Origin: Bubalus kerabau
Lineage: Eukaryota > Chordata > Mammalia > Artiodactyla > Bovidae
DNA length: 64,000 bases
Direction: 5' to 3'
Assembly: GCF_029407905.1 (NCBI RefSeq)
Contig: NC_073634.1
Coordinates: 29,711,501 to 29,775,500, forward strand
The notes beneath the pieces are model-generated. The model saw only the letters and a list, made by a program, of their open reading frames with translations. It ran no database searches and was not told where the DNA came from. A program made the translations under genes and the position numbers. Of the stretch, positions 1 to 11,870 are shown in pieces; the stretch's first letter is position 1; the number at the start of each line of letters is the position of its first letter.

Positions 1-145
1 AATCATTTGGCGAAGAGGGTCGTTCCTTTTTTCCTCCAGAAACAGGGTGGCCCCTAACTTAGTTAATAAATCTCTTCCCATTAAAGGGATGGGACAATCA
101 GGCACAAACAGAAATGGTTTCATATCAATTTTCGAACTGGCTTGA
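1..145 (-). mobile_element. Gammaretrovirus-like ERV pol fragment (protease/RT junction)
   Basis: The complement of about bases 1-110 reads as an open frame containing the peptide CPIPLMGRDLLTKLGA. This is the hallmark of the C-terminal end of the aspartic protease running into the RT of class I (gammaretrovirus-like) endogenous retroviruses; the GRDLLTKL core is very characteristic. The frame stays open to the window edge, so the rest of RT would lie to the left. Homology fades beyond about 145, where the 5' part of protease, including its catalytic DTG, should be but is not recognisable, so the copy looks broken there. No LTR is visible in the window. It is an old fixed copy seen only as a scrap. 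Confidence 0.72.
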
Positions 146-1119
146 GCCGACCATGCTTTGAGTAGCACTAGTATAGAGCATATTCATGTATGAATTGTGA
201 TTCTAGATTCTAATGAGAATTCCAGTATCTTATTCAGCAGTAATATGTGAGGACTGTCTGATTTGCATATATGTAAACTTAGGGCCACAGGGTGGAGAAT
301 TGCAGAGTAAACATCTAGATAGTAATCCCGTCTAGGATAAGCACCATTGGTTTGCATATGTCCAATTAGAGCAAGGGAGTAAGCTTGTAGGTCTATGGGG
401 CAGAATACCTATAGGAAAACTGGTCACAGGAAGGGAGCTTCCCCGCTACAGAGTTTAAAAACCTTCAGTCTTCACACCCAGTGGACTTGTTCTCACTGCA
501 GGAAAGCATGCTTTCCCACTTTTCTCACACTTATATGTTGAATGTCAGGTTGAAAGTTCTGAACTTCACCCTGATGAAAGCCCTCATACAATATTTCATC
601 CACAGTGAGAAGGGAGGGGCAGGAACAAACATCCATGCCTACAAGGGACCATTCTGGATGTCCACTAGAGTTAAGGTACTGTACCTCATTTCCTTACCCA
701 GAAGTGGGTGTCGTCCTCACTTCCCCTCCCCCATCTGCCTTGCTTTTCTTTTTCTCGTTTCCATAGCACTTCTCTCTAACATCACTATCCAATTTGCATA
801 CTTAGGCTTTGCTTCTTGTATCTCCTTGTAATTTCAGACTTTAGAACAAGTGAGATATGAATGACAACATTCTGAGAATTTTCTCTCCTGGTGGGTGGAG
901 GAAGGGGCACCCAGTGAAGAGTTGCTCTTTCCTTTGCCTTCCTTAATTAAGTCAGCTGTGGCGCTTGTATTCATTTCTGGTGCTACCTCTTCCCAGGGAG
1001 CTGAGGCTCCAGGCTGCCACTACCTTATAGGACAAAATCATCCAATGCTTGGCCATTTCCATATAAATTTGTACGTCAAGCAAAATTTCTTTTATCTTAC
1101 TTTTTTTTTCTTTTTTAAG
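146..1119. other. Unassigned sequence
   Basis: No recognisable repeat or exon. Two short open frames (481-831, 895-1176) show no family features, and the second runs into a pyrimidine tract. Probably intergenic or intronic, possibly with decayed ERV flank at its left end. Confidence 0.5.
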
Positions 1120-1348
1120 AAGGCAGTTGTGTTGTGGTTAAGAATAGGGCATAAAATTATTAGGTCCTCCCCTTAACATTTGACTTTGGACAAATGATTT
1201 CACCTTTCTGTGTCTCATTCTTCATAAACTGAGGCTAATAAATCATAGGCTTGCTGTAGGGATGAAATAAGAAAACACACATAAAGCGCTTGGCATGGCA
1301 CCTGGCATGTTGTGAGCATTCAACGAGTGGCAGCTATTATTATTATTA
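1120..1348 (+). mobile_element. MIR SINE
   Basis: Shows the MIR order on the plus strand: a gtggttaag head, a section resembling 'tgactttggacaaatgatttcacctttctgtgtctcattcttcataaactgaggc', a tract equivalent to taaagcgcttggcatggcacctggca, then the gagcattcaa tail and an ATT repeat. It is diverged, as expected for a mammal-wide SINE. Confidence 0.8.
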
Positions 1349-1790
1349 TCTAGCTTTTATGGATGAATTTTAAACATGGCAAAAAATTGTACTTTCATTT
1401 ATCTTATTTTGACAGTATACCTCTTCTCCTGACCTACATTACTGAACTTTAAAGAACATTTTCCCAACCTTTTATTATTGCTAGACTTTCAAGAGTCCTC
1501 TACCTTCTTTGCACTTTCTCATTCCTGGGATATGATGTGTATGAACTGCAATAAAGTAAACATAGTTGTTTTTCTATATTGAAAGGCCAACTGGTTAAAG
1601 ATGACATAAACATATCTATACTAAATCTGTACCTGTATAAAATTTTGAAAGGTATAGTATATTGCTAACTTAAGATGGTTTTATTATACTTGCTGAAAAT
1701 TGAATTTTAATTTGATTTTTATTTTTTGTTTTTTTCTTAACATAAAATAAATGTAAACAAATTTCCTTTCTCAAAGCAAAAAAAAAAAAT
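1349..1790. other. Unassigned AT-rich sequence
   Basis: AT-rich, with an A12 run at about 1779-1790. No gene or repeat family recognised. Confidence 0.5.
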
Positions 1791-1946
1791 CTATTTCACA
1801 TATGGTAATATACATGTTTCAATGCTATTCTCTCAAATCATGCCACCCTCTCCTTCTCCCACAGAGTCCAAAAGTCTGTTCTTTATATCTGTGTCTCTTT
1901 TGCTATCTCGCATATAGGGTCATCGTTACCATCTTTCTAAATTCCA
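1791..1946 (-). mobile_element. L1 (L1_BT-like) 3' region fragment
   Basis: Matches, on the minus strand, the 3' UTR of the long L1 at 45-51 kb (around 50850-51000), including the segment equivalent to 'acagagtccaaaag'. It stops exactly where the BovB 3' end begins at 1947. It does not resume beyond BovB in an obvious way, so it is 5'-truncated or was broken by that insertion. Confidence 0.75.
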
Positions 1947-4800
1947 TCAGATCAGATCAGTCACTCAGTTGTGTCTGACTCTTTGCGACCCCATGAATCG
2001 CAGCACGCCAGGCCTCCCTGTCCATCACCAACTCCCCTGGAGTTCACTCAGACTCACGTCCATCAAATCAGTGATGCCATCCAGCCATCTCATCCTCTGT
2101 CGTCCCCTTCTCCTCCTGCCCCCAATCCCTCCCAGCATCAGAGTCTTTTCCAATGAGTCAACTTTTCGCATGAGGTGGCCAAAGTACTGGAGTTTCAGCT
2201 TTAGCATCATTCCCTCCAAAGAAATCCCAGGGCTGATCTCCTTCAGAATGGACTGGTTGGATCTCCTTGCAGTCCAAGGCACTTTCAAGAGTCTTCTCCA
2301 ACACCACAGTTCAAAAGCATCAATTCTTCAGTGTTCAGCCTTCTTCACAGTCCAAGTCTCACATCCATACATGACCACAGGAAAAACCATAGCCTTGACT
2401 AGACGGACCTTTGTTGACAAAGTAATGTCTCTGCTTTTGAATATGCTATCTAGGTTGGTCATAACTTTCCTTCCAAGGAGTAAACGTCTTTTAATTTCAT
2501 GGCTGCAATCACCATCTGCAGTGATTTTGGAGCCAAAAATAATTAAGTCAGCCACTGTTTCCACTGTTTCCCCATCTATTTGCCTTGAAGTGACGGGACT
2601 GGATGCCATGATCTTACTTGTCTGAATGTTGAGTTTTAAGCCAACTTTTTCACTCTCTTCTTTCACTTTCATCAAGAGGACCTTTAGTTCCTCTTCACTT
2701 TCTGCCATAAGGGTGGTGTCATCTCCATATCTGAGGTTATTGATATTTCTCCCGGCAATCTTGATTCCAGCTTATGCTTCCTCCAGCCCAGCATTTCTAA
2801 TGATGTTCTCTGCATATAAGTTAAATAAGCAGGGTGACAGTATACAACCTTGACATACTCTTTTTCTATTTGGAACCAGTCTGTTGTTCCATGTCCAGTT
2901 CTAACTGTTGCTTCCTGACCTACATACAGGTTTCTTAAGAGGCAGGTCACGTGGTCTGGTATTTCCATCTCTTTCAGAATTTTCCACAGTTTATTGTGGT
3001 CCACACAGTCAAAGGCTTGGCAATAAAGCAGAAATAGATGTTTTTCTGGAACTCTCTTGCTTTTTCGATGATCCAGCGGATGTTGGCAATTTGATCTCTG
3101 GTTCCTCTGCCTTTTCCAAAACCAGCTTGAACATCTGGAAGTTCACAGTTCATGTACCGCTGAAGCCTGGCTTGGAGAATTTTGAGCATTACTTTCCTAG
3201 CGTGTGAGATGAGTGCAATTGTGCTTTAGTTTGAGCATTCTTTGGCATTGCCTTTCTTTGGGATTGGAATGAAAGCTAACCTTTTCCAGTCCTGTGGCTA
3301 CTGCTGAGTTTTCCAAATTTGCTGGCATATTGAGTGCAGCACTTTCGCAGCATCATCTATAGGATTTGAAATCGCTCAACTGGAATTCTATCACCTCCAC
3401 TAGCTTTGTTCGCAGTGATGCTTTCTAAGGCCCACTTGACTTCACATTCCAGGATGTCTGGCTCTAGGTGAGTGATCACACCATCCTGATTATCTTGGTC
3501 ATGAAGATCTTTTTTGTACAGTTCTTCTGTGTATTCTTGCCACCTCTTCTTAATATCTTCAGCTTCTGTTAGGTCCATATGATTTCTGTCCTTTATTGAG
3601 CCCATCTTTGCATGAAATGTTCCCTCGGTATCGCTAATTTTCTTGAGGAGATCTCTAGTCTTTCCCATTCTATTGTTTTCCTCTATTTCTTTGCATTGAT
3701 GGCTGAGGAAGGCTTTCTTATCTCTTCTTGCTATTCTTTGGAAATCTGCATTCAAATGGGTTTATCTTTCCTTTTCTGCTTTGCTTTTTGCTTCTTGCCT
3801 CTCTTCTTTTCACAGCTATTTGTAAGACCTCCTCATACAGCCGTTTTGCTTTTTTGCATTTCTTTTTCTTGGGGGTGGTCTTGATCCCTGTCTCCTGTAC
3901 AATATCATGAACTTCTGTCCTTAGTTTATCAGGCACTCTGTCTATCAGAACTAGTCCCTTAAATCTATTTCTCACTTCCACTGTATAATCATAAGGGATT
4001 TGATTTAGGTCATACCTCAATGGTCTAGTGGTTTTCCCGACTTTCTTCAATTTAAGTCTGAATTTGCAATAAGGAGTTCGTGATCTGAGCCACAGTCAGT
4101 GCCTGGTCTTTTTTTTTGCTGACTGTATAGAGCTTCTCCATCTTTGGCTGCAAAGAATATAATCAATCTGATTTCGGTGTTGGCTATCTGGTGATGTCCA
4201 TGTATAGAGTCTTCTCTTGTGTTGTTGAAAGAGGGTGTTTGCTATGACCAGTGCGTTCTTTTGGCAAAACTCTATTAACCTTTGGCCTGTTTCATTCTGT
4301 ACTCCAAGGCCAAATTTGCCTGTTACTCCAGGTGTTTCTTGACTTCGTACTTTTGCATTCCAGTCCCCCATAATGAAAAAGACATCTTTTTTGTGTGTTA
4401 GTTCTAAAAGGTCTTGTAGGTCTTCATAGAACCATTCAACTTCAGCTTCTTCAGCATTACTAGTTGGGCATAGACTTCAATTAGCATGATATTGAATGGT
4501 TTGCCTTGGAAATGAACAGACATCATTCTGTCGTTTCAGAGATTGCATCAAAGTACTGCATTTCAGACTCTCTTGTTGACCATAATGGCTACTCCATTTC
4601 TTCTGAGGGATTCCTGCCCACAGTAGTAGATATAATGATTATCTGAGTTAAATTCACCCATTCCAGTCCATTTTAGTTGGCTGATTCCTAGAATGTCGAT
4701 GTTCACTCTTGCCATCTCCCTTTTGACCACTGCCAATTGTACCTTCCTCTAAATGCAGCCTGCAGCCTTTGGTTTATTCTGACAGTATATAACAGTCCAC
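1947..4800 (-). mobile_element. BovB (RTE-clade) LINE, near full length, decayed
   Basis: BovB LINEs encode one protein with an N-terminal apurinic-like endonuclease and a reverse transcriptase. Read on the minus strand, EN sequence lies about 4750-4100 (GDWNAKV and QIDYILCSQRW visible). A linker follows (YDYTVEVRNRFKGL; THLEPDILECEVKW), then RT from about 3400 down to 2350. The 3' end is the (gatct)n-type repeat at 1947-1960. The reading frame is broken several times by frameshifts and stops, so it cannot make protein. The RT active box, normally YADD, reads YGDD here (complement of 2718-2729). At about 2.85 kb it lacks only a little of the usual roughly 3.1-3.2 kb. Inserted next to an L1 scrap. 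The 5' limit near 4780-4800 is approximate. Confidence 0.93.
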
Positions 4801-5130
4801 CATAAAGGCTGGGACAGACGTTTCCCCCAGCTTCCAAGACAGAAGAGAAAATGTTAAAAAGACAATCCCTTAGTGCTTTGCGAAATGAGAAGGTAAATGG
4901 TTACGTAGAGGCCTGCATGAAAAGCACCACAAAAGGAGATGAAGAAACTGAATTAATTGTCCAGGGTTAGGACCTGTATCCTGAATCCAATACTTTTAGG
5001 AGTAAGATTAAATTTTCTTAATGTTTGTGCCAGGTAATATAACCAGAAATAATTTTGGCTAGACTTTGGTGACTAGTTAGATAGAGAGATTGATAGAAGG
5101 ATGAACTTGATGGTGGGAAACATTTTTAGG
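4801..5130. other. Unassigned sequence
   Basis: Purine-rich unique sequence between two BovB-derived pieces. Nothing recognised. Confidence 0.5.
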
Positions 5131-5258
5131 GTTGTTGTTGTTCATTTGCTAAGTTGTGTCTGACTCTTTGCAACCCCATGTACTATAGTATGCCAGGCTT
5201 CCCTGTCCTTCACTGTCTCCCAGAGTTTGTTTAAATTCATGTCCATTGAGTAGGTTAT
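5131..5258 (-). mobile_element. BovB 3'-end fragment
   Basis: Begins with a GTT triplet run, then the BovB/ART2-type 3' terminal block in antisense (ctaagttgtgtctgactctt). Homology ends around 5258, so only the last ~125 bp of a BovB transcript was copied. Confidence 0.8.
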
Positions 5259-5504
5259 ACTTCCTTACTATTTTTATGGTAGCATGCCATAGATGGCCCA
5301 GAATGTCCAAATATATCCACGGTCTGCCCTCTAAGGACTAAACAAATCTAGTGCTGCCTTGTTCTGAGAGCAAGTGAGTACTGGTTTATGGGAGTTGCTA
5401 ATTTGTGCTAGGTAGAAAGTCAAAAGGAGTGCTGTGCAGATTAATCAAAGGTGTCTAACTCCAAAGCAAAGGATGTCAAGATGATAAGAAAGGCAAAGGA
5501 AGTG

Positions 5505-5625
5505 CTAATAAAGATTGTAAATGTAGTGAGAGCAGGGACTTTTTCTGTATTATTTATCGCCCTGTTTTTAGCTCTTAGATTAAGGCCAGATACATGGTAC
5601 ATGCTCAATAAATAGATTTGAATGA
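5505..5625 (+). mobile_element. L2 LINE 3' end
   Basis: Shows the L2 terminal pattern: agagcagggac, then a decayed middle, then a 'gtacatgctcaataaat' terminus followed by an AATG-rich tail. Typical of short, old L2 3' ends. Confidence 0.6.
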
Positions 5626-8600
5626 TTGTAGGAGAACCTTCTGACAGATTAAGTGCAAGGTCAGCTATATGCAAGGATTATTGCTTTATCGATCAATCTT
5701 ATACCTAGATTTCTTCCTGTAAGTCTGTATTGAAGGAGTGTAACAGGTGATTGTAGGATATAGTTGCTGTGATTTATGGCGATGGTTTAGTATATTTACA
5801 AGAGAGGAATGTATTGAATATGAGACCTGTATAACCTCTGAGAAGTTGTGTAGCCTATGAAGACCACATGCTTATTTTTACTATGCCACATGGCAATAGA
5901 ACTAACCCCATGTACTTTTTATATTTTAATCTCTATATTTTATACTTTAAACTCTAAGGGATTGGAGAAATGAGGGTTGGGAAATAGCAAAGGATCCTGG
6001 AAGTAACGTCATCTACACAGTCATAATATTATCAATGAAGATTAATATCTAGAAGGGAATGGAGCCTCACCTATGGTTCCCATTTCTACTGCTAGATCAG
6101 TTCTTTAGATGCCAACTTTGGTGTCTGAAAAATTTTGGGAGAAGTGGCTCTTGCCATGAGTAGAGGCTTTTCAGGGGCTGGGGAGAGCTTAGGAAGAATT
6201 TTGGATTTGAATATATAGACTTGTAACACTACTCATAGCCTGACAGAAGCAGCCTTTTAGACTCTGGTGGGATATCTATACTGTCTGTTGAATATTCTAG
6301 TACATGGGGCTTTATGGGATGTAAATGACCAACAGAACAGTCAGTTGATTTACCTGTCAGTCACAGAGTCTTAATTACTTCTAGGGAAAATCTGAAATTG
6401 ATGGATCTACTGTTACATAAGTCAAAGATATGACTTGAAAAATTGGGGGAATCATGGCACCAATGAATGAGTCAGGAAATTTGGAATGGGGAATTGGTGT
6501 GGGAGGAAGGGTGGTCATGTTGGTTTCAGAAGTTCTGAGTTTAAAAAATGACAGCATGGCATGTTGAAATATGTAGTAAGTAAATGTAGTAAGAAGAACA
6601 GTGGAAAGCTTAGGCGAGAAGACAAGTTAGCAGTCATCTGCTCTTTGTTCCATTCCTCTGGGAAAGCAATGAACTGCAGATGCCACATTTAGCCTGTTGC
6701 AAGTGGCTGAGCACATTCGCAGGCACATTGGTGTTTAGGTCTTTTACCTATGTGTCGTCTTAGAGCACGGAGCATTGCTGTGATGAATGAAATGGTGAGA
6801 ATACAAAGCAGTGACTTCCGTTTATTAGAAGCTAAAGAACAAGACTCACAGATAAGCAATTTTCTTTGCTTTTTTTTTTTTCTTGAGAATTTCTCATTAT
6901 TCTCAAGGTTCTATCAGGAAATATATGCTCAGAGCCAAACAAGAATGTCTCACTGCTTATGGAGAAATGCATCAGAATGGCTGATGGTTGGGAAAAAAGA
7001 GCCTCATACAGAGCACAGAACGTTCTAGCAATCCTCCAAACCATGCCAATTTACTTAAAATTTCTTTCACAATTCTCGTTAGACTCATGCAGTAAATAAA
7101 TTAAGTACCTTTCCCACTGGGGGTTTTTTAGAAACACTTAATGAAGTCAATGCCACAATGTTAGGTCAGAGGGGGAGCCAAGCTATTAAATTATTTTAGC
7201 ATGCATTTCTAGCTTAATTTTTTGTTGGTTTCTTTTGATCTGGGCATGAGCGTTAGCCAGAGAGTGCGGTTTAGCGGACAGAGGACAGGGTGTGAGAGAG
7301 ATTTGGCTTTAGTGTCTCGTATACATAACCAAGAAAAGTCACTTTTTTCTCAAAGGTTAAAAAATTTTATTTGATAAGATTGCCATTTTAAATATCAAAA
7401 TAGCTATATTGGATGCAACTAAAGAGACATACTATTAACTCATTACTGTTAAATGTTTGGGAAAATTCTATTTTATGCTTAATTTTAAATATCCTGTCCC
7501 TTTAAAGAAAAGTATTGTTGCATACTGTTTAAAAATAAACATGCTTAACAATAAATATTTCAAAATATAGATTAATCTTTATAATTAAGAAAGCTTTTTG
7601 AGACCTTGAAGGGCCTCAGATCATCATTTGAAGAATTAAATAATTATTATATCATAAATGTGCATGTGTTTTAGAATTCCCGATATTAAAAATTCATTAA
7701 AGAAAAGACTATAGGCACATTGTTTGAATAACTAAAAACAGTTACTAAAGAAACCAAAAAATGAAAAGACTGGGAGTAGAGACAATATAAAAATGCACCA
7801 GAGAAGATGCATTGTGTCTCGAAATGATCTGTGTCTGGTGGGAAATCTTCAATTTTGATTGACTTACTTTCTGAACAAATTAAGAGTTAATGAAATATAA
7901 AGTTAGATAAATTACAGCAATAATTTTCCACCATTGAATTGTTCAACAGACTCTTACAATTTTCCTGTGGTATACTTTTAGAAGTATGAAATGTTATTCT
8001 GAAAGGGAAAAAAGAAACTCAAAGATGGTTTTCTTTTTGCTCGGAACTCTATAATACCTCTGTACATGGTCTCAACAGGGAGTGGTGCTCCTGATTTCAA
8101 CTTGCGGCCTATACAGAGCTCAGTCCAGCCTTTTTGCAATCTCCAGGCAGTCAGAAGTATTGAAAGGTGTAATGGGGAACAAAGTAGAAACGGCAGTATC
8201 CTGTGTTACAGGCCAAATGGATAACCCCAAGAGAAAGATTTTGACAGCCATAAATATTTCATCTCTTGAGGCCCTGATGCTACTGTGTGAGAACAATTTA
8301 GCTGGAAAGATCATCAACAATTAGGTGACATCTCCATCACACCTTTTACTGAGTTGAAATTTCGATGACATGAATAATAAGGGGTCTTGTTTGACATTTA
8401 ACAGTTTAATTAATTTGTTTCCTAAAGTGAAGGATGTTTTACACTGTGATTTTTTAATACGCCATCTCCATACACTTGATTTTTTTTTCCCTTTTGCTTT
8501 TCTTAGGAAACCATTTTACTTTCCTTTTCACTTAATGAATTACCTACCCATCTTGACTCTCATGCCAGCTAGTGTTTGGTGGGGCTTAGGGGATGGGGCT

Positions 8601-10261
8601 TGGGTTTGGAAAATTGGGGAACAGTTACAGATCTTCCTCCACTATTCAATTTTAGAGGAGAAGCAATGTAGGAAAATAGAAAAGAAAAAAGGAAACACTG
8701 TCATTTTTGAATAAATGTAGTCTTTTGTTGTTGTCGTTAGGCCAAAACACAAGTCTTATCTCTTTGGTCGCTCTAGTCACGAAGGATCATCAACGGGCCA
8801 TTACGTGTAGTCACACCTGTCATATGGTATAACTATTTGCACTATTCCCTATGTATTACTGGCTTCATTGGTTTCTGCACACCTTCAGCATATATTGTAT
8901 ATGAATGTTGTATCTGCAGTGCTTGCTTTTGAAAATAAAACACATAATGTTTCCTAAAGGTCACCTCTAAAAGAGCTGCTGTGACGGTGGGAGGAATAAT
9001 GCAGCCTGACAATAGAAAGCACGAATCTACTATATATTCTTGCAGATAGAAATAGACTTTCAAAAAATTAGCCAACACAATTAAATTATTTACTCTAATT
9101 TCCCCTGTACAAGCCTCAAACCCCCTGCCTTAAACTATTTCCCTTTGCAAAGAATTAAAAAAAAGAAAAACATACCAAAGATGTGTGGGAAAGCTACTTC
9201 TCTCCCACTTGAACCTGTAGGACATCAAGGTAAATGATACATGGGTATTCTTCAGAGTACAAGTGCCCTTCACTGTCTGATTATGATGTATATTTCTGAT
9301 GGATGGAGCTTAGCTGGGTAGATGTGCCCAGATGAGATCAAGTGAGTACATGTTCGTGACAAGTGTGAGTGGGAAGAATGTCTTAGAACATGTCATCCTG
9401 AAGAGACAACCTTGAAGTACTGCAAGTTGAAAACTGAAAGGGAAGATAGGCTGCAGCTTTTGCAGGGAAAGATCGTTCAGGACACACCTCCCACATGACA
9501 CCTCTTTCCTTGTTATCTGCTCTTATTTTATAACAGTGCTGAAAAAGTGTAAACAGTTACCACTCCTTTTTTGAGCTGTTTTAGGGCCAAATATGATGAA
9601 AGTTATATGGAACTGATTTTTAACTATTAAACCTCTTGGATGGGTAAATTATTAATACTATCACAAGACACCATGAGATGCTTCTTCATAATAGAGTGCT
9701 GGGAAAGTTGAAATTGCTGCTATTGTGTATCTCAGACTTGTTAAAGCTGTTCCAGACCCATGGTGAGATAGATTGCTTCCTTCCACTGATGGAAATTGAA
9801 CTTTTTTCCCCCTGCACATGTGTTTATAAATAAGCTGAGACATAAACTCTTCCTTTGGAACATATTTTGAAGCAGAGATGTGTGTTCATAGAGAGTATTA
9901 TGTGTATTACTTAAATGTTTCTTTTTTCAAAACAGCTGGTTTCCAGTTTGTAATTTTGAACCTGTATAATTTTCATCATGATTTTCTCCTCCTCTGAACT
10001 GAAAGATCGTCTAATAAATGAAAATACTTTATATTCATTTTTATTAAGTGCTTTTCTCTCTCCTCCTTAGCACACATATAGCAAAGTGTCAAGAATAATT
10101 TACTAAAGATAATTAAGCATAAGCCTTGAGTGAATTTCTTTCGCCACAAAATTGTAAGAAGTGAAAGCGTTGAGTCAGCATGGTTTGGAATTAAAAAAAA
10201 AAAAAAAAATTTTTTTTTTTTACATAAGGCATAAAAGATGTATATGTCCTAAATACTTTTG
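5626..10261. other. Long repeat-poor stretch
   Basis: About 4.6 kb with no clear interspersed repeat except one A/T run at its right end. Open frames (for example 6750-7028, 8082-8324, 8370-8714) have no domain, signal peptide or family signature and overlap others on the opposite strand. No convincing splice-site-bounded exon was seen. The low repeat load in such a repeat-rich window makes it a candidate for regulatory constraint, but that is inference. Confidence 0.5.
10193..10221. repeat. A17-T12 homopolymer junction
   Basis: A run of 17 A followed directly by 12 T, a perfect self-complementary tract able to extrude a hairpin. It may be the joined tails of two decayed retroelements, but neither body is recognisable. 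Confidence 0.85.
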
Positions 10262-10420
10262 CTAGGTGCCAGGCACCGTGCTTAGAACTTAATGTAACAT
10301 TATCTCATTTGATTCCAGCAACCCAGTGAGATAGTTTTTTATTATAGTTTTTTTTTTAATTTGGTACACAAGGAAATCAAAGCATTTAAAATCACTATGC
10401 AATAGTCCATTCATCAACAC
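10262..10420 (-). mobile_element. MIR SINE (antisense)
   Basis: Contains the antisense MIR block 'gccaggcaccgtgcttaga' followed by the antisense 'atctcatttgattcc ... gtgagatag' region. The right half is decayed. Confidence 0.7.
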
Positions 10421-10880
10421 TTCCACTACACAGCGAAGGTCTACTTTCTAGGAGTTTCCTGTGATGTCTCTGGTATATTCTTCCTTTAAGCCTTTCCTAT
10501 GAGCCTCTATCTACAGTCCTAATCCAAAAGCAGTGCCATGTGTTTCAGATTTTGTTTCCACAGTACCATACTTCGAGCAACCACATTCGATCTGATTATC
10601 TCTGTTACATTAAAAAATCACACCAACCTTGGTGATGTAAAACCACAACCATTTTATTATGCTCATAGATTTGGTGGATGAAGAATTGGGGAAGGGCACA
10701 GCAGGGATGGCTCTTCTCTGCTCCATTTGAACCTTTACTGGTTAGACTTGAATGACTGAGGGCTGGAAGATCCACTTTTAAAATGCTTTCTTTGTTCATG
10801 TGTCTGGTACTTGAGCTGGGACCACTTAAAGGCTGGCTTAAGTGGTATTGTTGATTGGAATACCTCTATATGGTCTCTCT
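10421..10880. other. Unassigned sequence
   Basis: Unique sequence between a MIR and a Bov-tA. No gene seen. Confidence 0.5.
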
Positions 10881-11080
10881 GGGCTTCCCTGGTGGCTCAG
10901 AGGTAAAGAATCAGCCTGCCAATGCAGGAGACCCAGGTTGAACCCCTGTGTTGAGAAGGCCCCCTGGAGGAGGGTGTGGCAACCCATACCAGTTTTCTAG
11001 CCTGGGAAATCCCATGGACAGAGAAGCCTGGCAGGCTACTGTCCATGGGGTCACAAAAGAGTTGGACATGAACTGTTGCT
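10881..11080 (+). mobile_element. Bov-tA SINE
   Basis: Starts with the tRNA-derived head gggcttccctggtggctcag, contains the degenerate box B 'aggttgaacccctg', and continues into the Bov-A body (tagcctgggaaatccc, gtccatggggtcac). Ruminant-specific; it is mobilised by BovB, whose 3' end it shares. Confidence 0.92.
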
Positions 11081-11442
11081 GGCTTTTAGGAGGGGAGGTC
11101 CTACAAGCAGGCCTCCAGAGAGAAAGGATTACAAGAGCAAGGATCAGGCACAGCTTGTCTGACTTCTTAACTAGCCTCAGAAACCACCCAACCCTATTAG
11201 TTGAAGCAGTCACAAGCCTGCCCACATTCAGGGAAAGGGGATATAGAATGCACCTCTTGACGGGAAGAGTGTCAAAGAATTTGGGGTTCATGTTTTAAAA
11301 TTACCCCAGGGATGATAAAATTCGGGGGGTAATACCGTCTAGCTTTGTGGTCTAATAACTTCCCTCCAACACCTCAGATTCTGACCCATGCCCATGCCTC
11401 ATTCAGGAGTTTTTTGTTCCAGGACCAAATTGCAGTTTTCAA
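11081..11442. other. Unassigned sequence
   Basis: Short unique stretch. The open frames over it extend from the SINE and carry no family features. Confidence 0.5.
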
Positions 11443-11460
11443 GATATTATGTATTTTATT

Positions 11461-11656
11461 TTTAGTATTTATTTATGTATTTGGGTCTTAGTTGCAGCAT
11501 GGGGAATCTTTAGTTGCAGCATAGGAGCTCTTAGTTGCAGCATAGGAGCCCTTAGTTGCAGCCTGTGGGATCTATCTAGTTCCCTGACCAGGGACTGAAC
11601 CCTAGCCCCCTACATTGGGAGCACAGTCTTAGCCACTGGGCCACGAGGGAAGTCCT
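11461..11656 (-). mobile_element. CHR-type tRNA-Glu SINE, minus strand
   Basis: Read on the minus strand it begins ggacttccctcgtggcccag, has a box B-like 'gggttcagtccctgg', then repeats of 'gcaactaag', and ends in an AAATA-rich tail. An 18-bp target duplication flanks it: gatattatgtattttatt at 11443-11460 and gatattatatattttatt at 11657-11674 (17 of 18 identical). The body holds about three tandem copies of a ~21-bp 'ttagttgcagcataggagc' unit. Confidence 0.88.
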
Positions 11657-11747
11657 GATATTATATATTTTATTAGGATGACAGCATTTCTATCCAAAGG
11701 TGGTATTATTATTATTGCCTTGCTTTTGCTAATGGTCTTCTCCTACT

Positions 11748-11870
11748 TATTTTTCTCATCTTCTTCCTCTTTCTTTTTCTTCCTGCTTCTTCTTTGTCTT
11801 TCTTTTCCTCCTTTTTCCTTCCTCTGCTTCTCTTCCTCTCTCCTTCTCCCTCATTATCTTCTTCATCATT
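11748..11870. repeat. Polypyrimidine tract (TTC/CCT-rich)
   Basis: About 120 bases almost wholly C and T on the plus strand, irregular rather than a single-unit microsatellite. It yields artefactual Phe/Ser/Leu-rich reading frames. Confidence 0.85.

Noticed and set aside
1969..2625. 218-codon plus-strand open frame
   Set aside because: It lies wholly antisense to the BovB RT region; the same antisense frame recurs at other BovB copies (21983-22537, 60076-60543, 61873-62373), so it is a by-product of BovB codon use.
8082..8324. 80-codon frame in unique sequence as a novel gene
   Set aside because: No domain, no splice-site-bounded exon evidence, and an equally long frame on the opposite strand; chance is the simplest explanation.
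10881..10960. Possible tRNA gene (and the similar heads of other Bov-tA and CHR elements)
   Set aside because: Box A/B-like sequence is present, but the cloverleaf is degenerate and each copy is fused to a SINE body.
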